A DNA stretch of 64,000 nucleotides, taken from Petrimonas sp. IBARAKI. GTDB lineage: Bacteria; Bacteroidota; Bacteroidia; Bacteroidales; Dysgonomonadaceae. This document shows positions 59,897 through 64,000 of this stretch, in pieces; within the stretch, counting starts at the first letter, position 1, and each line of letters starts with the position of its first letter. The stretch lies in the NCBI GenBank assembly GCA_002356435.2, contig AP018040.2, positions 3,162,001-3,226,000 on the forward strand. The letters run 5' to 3'. The notes beneath the pieces are model-generated. The model worked only from the letters and a program-made list of their open reading frames with translations, searched no databases and was not told the origin of the DNA. The translations under genes were made by a program, and so were the position numbers.

Positions 59897-61942
59897 ATGA
59901 AATTTTGGGTTTTTCATATCATTCTTGCCGTTACTCTTTGTGCAAAATGCTCTTTTGCCAAGTCGCAATCAAACGATTGGCGCTCCTATCTGGAACAGCT
60001 TGCAGAAGAGGGAATGGACGATACCACCATCGAAAACATGTTTCAGGAACTAACGATGCTGGAGGGCAACCCCATGAATTTAAACCGGGTTTCCCGCGAA
60101 CAACTGGAGCAGTTTCCACTGATCAATTTTGAACAAGCGGCTCACATAGCCGAATTTCTGGATAAGAACCGGCCGGTCTACACGGTATTTGAACTCCGGA
60201 ATGTCTCTTTTCTCGATTTTAAAACTGTAGAACTGATCCTGCCGTTTTTTTTCGCGGGCAAAGCGGAGGAAGAACAACCAACGGTGCAGGAAATGCTCAG
60301 TCGGGGGCGACACGAAGTTCAATCCCGGTTCGACAAGACCCTTCAGAGCCGGGCAGGATACGGAGAGTTTGCCGACAGCATTCTTCAGCGTTATCCCAAT
60401 CGGAAATACCGGGGAGAGGATTTTTATACTTCGATGAAATACGCATTCACTTATCGCGATAAAATTCAGTTTGGGTTGGTGGGCGAAAAAGATCCCGGCG
60501 AGCCGTTTTTGCAGAAAAACTATCCCGTGGGATACGATCATTACGGACTGCACCTGATCATTCGCGAACTGGGAAAGCTTAAAACCCTTGCCGTGGGCGA
60601 TTATCGCCTATCGTTCGGACAAGGATTAATACTCAACAACGACTTTATGATCTCCAAATCCTGGGGCACCAACACCATTATCCGCCGGACACAGGGACCT
60701 AAACGACATTTCTCCACCGCCGAAAGTGGATTTTTTCGTGGTGCAGCTGCTGTCTTCCAGGCAGGGAAAATAACCGTTATCCCTTTTTACTCCAACAAAA
60801 GATTTGATGCCAATCTTTCCCGCGACGGAGAAATAACCTCGTTCAAGACCGATGGGTATCACAGAACGCCTTCGGAAATAGAGAAAAAAAACAATTCGCG
60901 TGAACAGGTAACGGGGGTGAATATCAACTACCACAACGAGCAGCTTCAGTTAGGCGTGAGCGGTGTATATCACGCCTATAGCCGTATGTATTGCCCGGTT
61001 GTTCGCGAATACAACTATTACAGTTTGCGGGACTCGTCCCATTTCAATGCAAGCATTGACTACTCGTACCGCTTAAACCGGTTGGCGTTTGCCGGGGAAA
61101 CCGCAGTGGCCAGAAACGGAGCCACAGCAACCACCCACATGATTCAATATACACCGTCCGGGCTTTTCTCCCTGTCGGCGCTTTACCGCCATTTCCCCAT
61201 TTCTTACAACGCAATGCATGCGCAGGCATTTTCCGAAGGGAGCCGGGTTCAAAACGAGAACGGATTCTATTTAGGCGTCACCTTCAGTCCGCTGCAAAAG
61301 GTATCGGCAACAACGTATATTGACCTTTTCCGTTTCCCCTGGCCGAAAGGCCAGGTAGATAAGCCGTCGGCAGGCTTCGACTTCTATTTTTTAGGTACGT
61401 ACGCCATGGATCGAAACTCCAACTTCGAGCTGCGGTACAAAATAAAACAGAAAGAGCAGAACACCGACTATCCCGAAAACTCCAGAAAAGTATTACCCTA
61501 CAACACACAAAAGATCAGACTCAGATATAATCACGCACTAAACAACGGGTGGGACTTCCGGACTACTTTAGATGCCGCTTTGTTCCGCAGGAAATTTTTT
61601 CCGCTGGAAAAAGGGTTTATGCTCTCTCAACATGCCGGCTATCGCGGCGGCAAAAAGATCCGGGGCGACCTCTTCGCCGGATATTTTAAATCAGACACCT
61701 ATGCCACCAGGCTCTATTCTTACGAAAGAAACCTCCTGACGACCTTTTATATGCCATCGCTCCACGGCAAAGGCATAAGACTTGCAGCATCAGGCAGATA
61801 TGCTTTCACCCCCCGGCTGTCATTCTCCGTAAAGATCGGGCATACACGTTATTTCGACCGTGAAACCATAGGCTCGGGAACAGAGCGGATCAGCGGCAAC
61901 CGCCGAACAGACCTGTTTACTTATTGGCAATGGCAATTTTGA
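59897..61942 (+). CDS. Secreted helix-hairpin-helix protein with a probable barrel domain
   Basis: 681 residues; signal peptide ~1-21. Residues ~54-115 hold ComEA-like helix-hairpin-helix repeats (NLNRVSREQLEQFPLINFEQAAHIAEFLDKN, VYTVFELRNVSFLDFKTVELILPFF). The remaining ~550 residues are beta-rich with many aromatic-ended strands (e.g. IQFGLVGEKD, KTLAVGDYRLSFGQGLIL, FDFYFLGTYAMD) and end in FTYWQWQF, the aromatic terminus of outer-membrane barrels. This combination, a DNA-binding-type motif exported with a barrel, recurs in Bacteroidota but its role is unknown; DNA uptake or envelope attachment are guesses. It has its own promoter after lon. Confidence 0.75.
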   Translation: MKFWVFHIILAVTLCAKCSFAKSQSNDWRSYLEQLAEEGMDDTTIENMFQELTMLEGNPMNLNRVSREQLEQFPLINFEQAAHIAEFLDKNRPVYTVFELRNVSFLDFKTVELILPFFFAGKAEEEQPTVQEMLSRGRHEVQSRFDKTLQSRAGYGEFADSILQRYPNRKYRGEDFYTSMKYAFTYRDKIQFGLVGEKDPGEPFLQKNYPVGYDHYGLHLIIRELGKLKTLAVGDYRLSFGQGLILNNDFMISKSWGTNTIIRRTQGPKRHFSTAESGFFRGAAAVFQAGKITVIPFYSNKRFDANLSRDGEITSFKTDGYHRTPSEIEKKNNSREQVTGVNINYHNEQLQLGVSGVYHAYSRMYCPVVREYNYYSLRDSSHFNASIDYSYRLNRLAFAGETAVARNGATATTHMIQYTPSGLFSLSALYRHFPISYNAMHAQAFSEGSRVQNENGFYLGVTFSPLQKVSATTYIDLFRFPWPKGQVDKPSAGFDFYFLGTYAMDRNSNFELRYKIKQKEQNTDYPENSRKVLPYNTQKIRLRYNHALNNGWDFRTTLDAALFRRKFFPLEKGFMLSQHAGYRGGKKIRGDLFAGYFKSDTYATRLYSYERNLLTTFYMPSLHGKGIRLAASGRYAFTPRLSFSVKIGHTRYFDRETIGSGTERISGNRRTDLFTYWQWQF

Positions 61943-61971
61943 GTTTAATCCCAAATAGTTTCGTACTTTTG
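61938..61971 (+). promoter_or_regulatory. Promoter of the ABC-F gene
   Basis: TTTTG (61937-61941) at the end of the previous gene, a 22-base spacer and TACTTTTG (61964-61971) form a near-consensus promoter. The ATG at 62045 is 73 bases downstream, giving a leader of about 65 bases. Confidence 0.45.
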
Positions 61972-62044
61972 TACCGGCGTTTATCGCACAAAATACAGGG
62001 TCCACACTAACGTGACGATCGCCAAAGACAAAATTTACTCAACT

Positions 62045-63916
62045 ATGGCAAATCCATTATTGCAAATCGATACGCTAACCAAAAGCTTCGGCGATCGGAT
62101 GCTTTTCCGCAACATCTCTTTCGGGGTTGCCGAAGGCGACAAAATCGGTCTGATTGCAGGAAACGGCGCGGGAAAGACCTCATTGCTGAACATCATCGCC
62201 GGAAAGGAACCCAGCGATAATGGGAGAGTTGTTTTCCGAAACGATATCCGGTTTGCTTACCTGGAACAATCGCCGCAGTTTGATCCCGGACTCACGGTAC
62301 TCGAAGCTTGTTTTCAAACCGAAAACGAAGCGGTGAAAGTAATTGCGCGATACGAAGAGATCATGGAATCCGGCAATCATCTGGAGCTGGATGAAATTTT
62401 AGCAAAAATGGATTTGCTCAAAGCCTGGGACTACGAACAGCGCATCCGGCAGATTCTCAGCCAGCTGAAGATCTTTCAGCTCGATCAGAAAATCGGCGAA
62501 CTTTCCGGCGGGCAAGTCAAGCGGGTAGCGCTGGCAAACACCCTTATCTCGGAGCCGGAACTGATCATGCTGGACGAACCGACCAACCACCTCGATCTGG
62601 ATATGGTGGAATGGCTGGAGGAGTATCTTTCCCGCTCGAACATCAGTTTACTGATGGTTACCCACGACCGCTATTTTCTCGATAGGGTATGTACGCAAAT
62701 CATCGAAATTGACGATCGTCAAATCTACTCCTACAAAGGCAATTATGCCTATTACCTGGAAAAGCGCGGTGAACGCATCGTCGTACAGAATGCCGAAGCT
62801 GACAGCGCACAAAACATCTACCGCAAAGAGCTCGACTGGATGCGCCGGCAACCGCAGGCCCGTGCTACCAAAGCAAAATCGCGCATTGACGCGTTTTACG
62901 AACTGGAAGAGCAGGTCAAACAACGCAACCAAGCCAACGACATAAAACTCTCGGCGAAAGGTTCGTATATCGGCAAAAAAATATTCGAAGCCAACCACAT
63001 TACCAAAAGTTTTGGCGACATTAAGATTACCGACGACTTCAACTATATTTTCACCCGGTACGAAAAAATGGGGATTATCGGTAACAACGGCACCGGCAAA
63101 TCGACGTTCATAAAAATGTTACTGGGGATCGAACAACCCGATTCAGGCAACTTCGATATCGGAGAAACGGTGAACTTCGGGTATTACAGTCAGGAAGGGC
63201 TGCAGTTTGATGAACAGACCAAGGTCATTGACGCCGTCCAGAAAATAGCCGAAGTCATAGATCTGGGCAATGGGAACAAACTCACGGCATCACAGTTCCT
63301 GCAGCATTTTCTCTTTGCTCCGGCCAAGCAACACGATTTCGTCTACAAGCTGAGCGGTGGTGAAAAACGCCGACTGCACCTCTGTACCGTGCTTATCAAA
63401 AACCCCAACTTCCTGATCCTTGACGAGCCTACAAATGATCTCGATATCATTACACTCAACATACTGGAAGAATACCTCATCGGATTTAAAGGCTGCCTGA
63501 TCGTTATTTCCCACGACCGCTATTTTATGGACAAGGTGGTGGATCACCTGCTCTGTTTTCACGGAGACGCCGAGATCCGGGATTTTCCGGGGAACTACAC
63601 ACAATACCGCGACTGGAAATCATTGGAAGACAAACGGGTTGCCGAAGAAACAAAACCACCAAAGCCGATAAAAACTTCAGAAAAACCTGTCCAACAAGAG
63701 AAGACCAAACTCACGTTCAGGGAAAAACAGGAATTTGAGGGGTTGGAGGCAGAAATCCAACGCCTTGAAACGGAAAAAGAACAATTGGCACAACAACTCT
63801 CATCGGGGAATCTCTCGTCAGAAGAGCTAATCAACGCATCAAACCGCATATCGCAAGTCGTCAGCCTGATTGACGAAAAGACCTATCGCTGGCTGGAGCT
63901 GAGCGAATTCGCCTGA
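62045..63916 (+). CDS. ABC-F family ATPase (Uup/EttA type)
   Basis: 623 residues from MANPLLQIDTLTKSFGDR; a GTG eleven codons earlier is the other possibility, but the ATG aligns with the family start. Two ABC domains without membrane segments: Walker A GNGAGKTS and GNNGTGKST, signatures LSGGQVKRV and LSGGEKRRL, Walker B IMLDEPTNHLD and LILDEPTNDLD. They are joined by a P-site tRNA-interaction linker with RQPQARATKAKSRIDAF. The C-terminal ~80 residues are a basic then coiled-coil tail (FREKQEFEGLEAEIQRLETEKEQLAQQL), as in Uup. ABC-F proteins act on the ribosome E-site in translation or assembly. Antibiotic protection cannot be excluded but the tail favours a housekeeping role. Confidence 0.92.
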   Translation: MANPLLQIDTLTKSFGDRMLFRNISFGVAEGDKIGLIAGNGAGKTSLLNIIAGKEPSDNGRVVFRNDIRFAYLEQSPQFDPGLTVLEACFQTENEAVKVIARYEEIMESGNHLELDEILAKMDLLKAWDYEQRIRQILSQLKIFQLDQKIGELSGGQVKRVALANTLISEPELIMLDEPTNHLDLDMVEWLEEYLSRSNISLLMVTHDRYFLDRVCTQIIEIDDRQIYSYKGNYAYYLEKRGERIVVQNAEADSAQNIYRKELDWMRRQPQARATKAKSRIDAFYELEEQVKQRNQANDIKLSAKGSYIGKKIFEANHITKSFGDIKITDDFNYIFTRYEKMGIIGNNGTGKSTFIKMLLGIEQPDSGNFDIGETVNFGYYSQEGLQFDEQTKVIDAVQKIAEVIDLGNGNKLTASQFLQHFLFAPAKQHDFVYKLSGGEKRRLHLCTVLIKNPNFLILDEPTNDLDIITLNILEEYLIGFKGCLIVISHDRYFMDKVVDHLLCFHGDAEIRDFPGNYTQYRDWKSLEDKRVAEETKPPKPIKTSEKPVQQEKTKLTFREKQEFEGLEAEIQRLETEKEQLAQQLSSGNLSSEELINASNRISQVVSLIDEKTYRWLELSEFA

Positions 63917-63922
63917 CTTCTT

Positions 63923-64000
63923 ATGCCAGAGAAAAACTATACATCCTTCAGAAAAAAGAGGAACTTCTTCGGAGTAGAAATTCTCACAGCCGGTTATGTC
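63923..64000 (+). CDS. Start of an unidentified gene, cut by the window end
   Basis: Six bases after the ABC-F stop an ATG opens a frame that runs to the end of the window (26 codons: MPEKNYTSFRKKRNFFGVEILT and on). The start is basic with no signal peptide visible. The spacing suggests it is co-transcribed with the ABC-F gene. Too little is present to name a family. Confidence 0.4.
   Translation, partial: MPEKNYTSFRKKRNFFGVEILTAGYV

Noticed and set aside
1-64000. tRNA, rRNA, insertion sequence, prophage or CRISPR elements
   Set aside because: No cloverleaf-forming region, transposase or integrase frame, or regular short repeat array was found by reading the intergenic gaps and translated frames.

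Overview
The window looks like a chromosomal segment from a Bacteroidales bacterium, most like the Dysgonomonadaceae (Proteiniphilum, Petrimonas, Dysgonomonas relatives). The phylum is clear. It carries a SusD-like protein and five large TonB-dependent receptors, families largely confined to Bacteroidota (DUF4249, DUF4494, the rSAM-associated lipoprotein), and promoters with the Bacteroidota -7 element TAnnTTTG instead of sigma-70 boxes. Shine-Dalgarno sequences are almost absent; the clear exception is at the pcm-like gene. The genus is inference from gene content.

Layout. 1-9554: a sialoglycan and sialic-acid utilisation cluster on the + strand: SusD (5'-truncated), SGNH esterase, two-domain sialate O-acetylesterase, GH20 hexosaminidase, NanM-type mutarotase, NanT-type MFS transporter and NanA lyase, closed by a strong terminator. 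The matching GH33 sialidase and a secreted esterase lie about 45 kb away on the - strand (53.9-56.5 kb). 9.7-18.7 kb: a beta-barrel protein, a LytS/LytTR-type two-component system, and a TolC-MFP-RND efflux operon ending in a small PII-like gene. The barrel gene and the efflux operon share an upstream element, which suggests one regulon. 18.7-23.2 kb (- strand): acetyl-CoA synthetase, dnaJ-grpE and an HD-domain hydrolase. 23.2-29.8 kb: a His-rich small protein with a TonB receptor, facing a TonB receptor-DUF4249 pair. 30.1-33.2 kb (- strand): OxyR, a dihydroorotate-dehydrogenase-like enzyme, the PLP-binding YggS protein and DUF4494. 33.4-37.9 kb: DUF554 membrane protein, APC permease and a convergent TonB receptor.

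38.1-44.0 kb is the most unusual stretch: a lipoprotein and radical SAM/SPASM pair, then nicotinamidase, HipA-like kinase and DUF3037 in overlapping frames, then a murein-peptide recycling pair (NlpC/P60 endopeptidase and Ala-Glu epimerase). 44.2-47.1 kb: an apparently exported isoaspartyl methyltransferase and a BtuB-like receptor. 47.2-53.8 kb: a complete MacAB-TolC-type export operon and a DUF2807 repeat protein. 56.5-64 kb: tRNA1(Val) methyltransferase, Lon protease, a helix-hairpin-helix outer-envelope protein, an ABC-F ATPase and the start of one more gene.

I saw no tRNA, rRNA, CRISPR array, insertion sequence or phage module. No intergenic gap exceeds 300 bases. All statements come from reading the sequence and remembered family knowledge; no database search was run.
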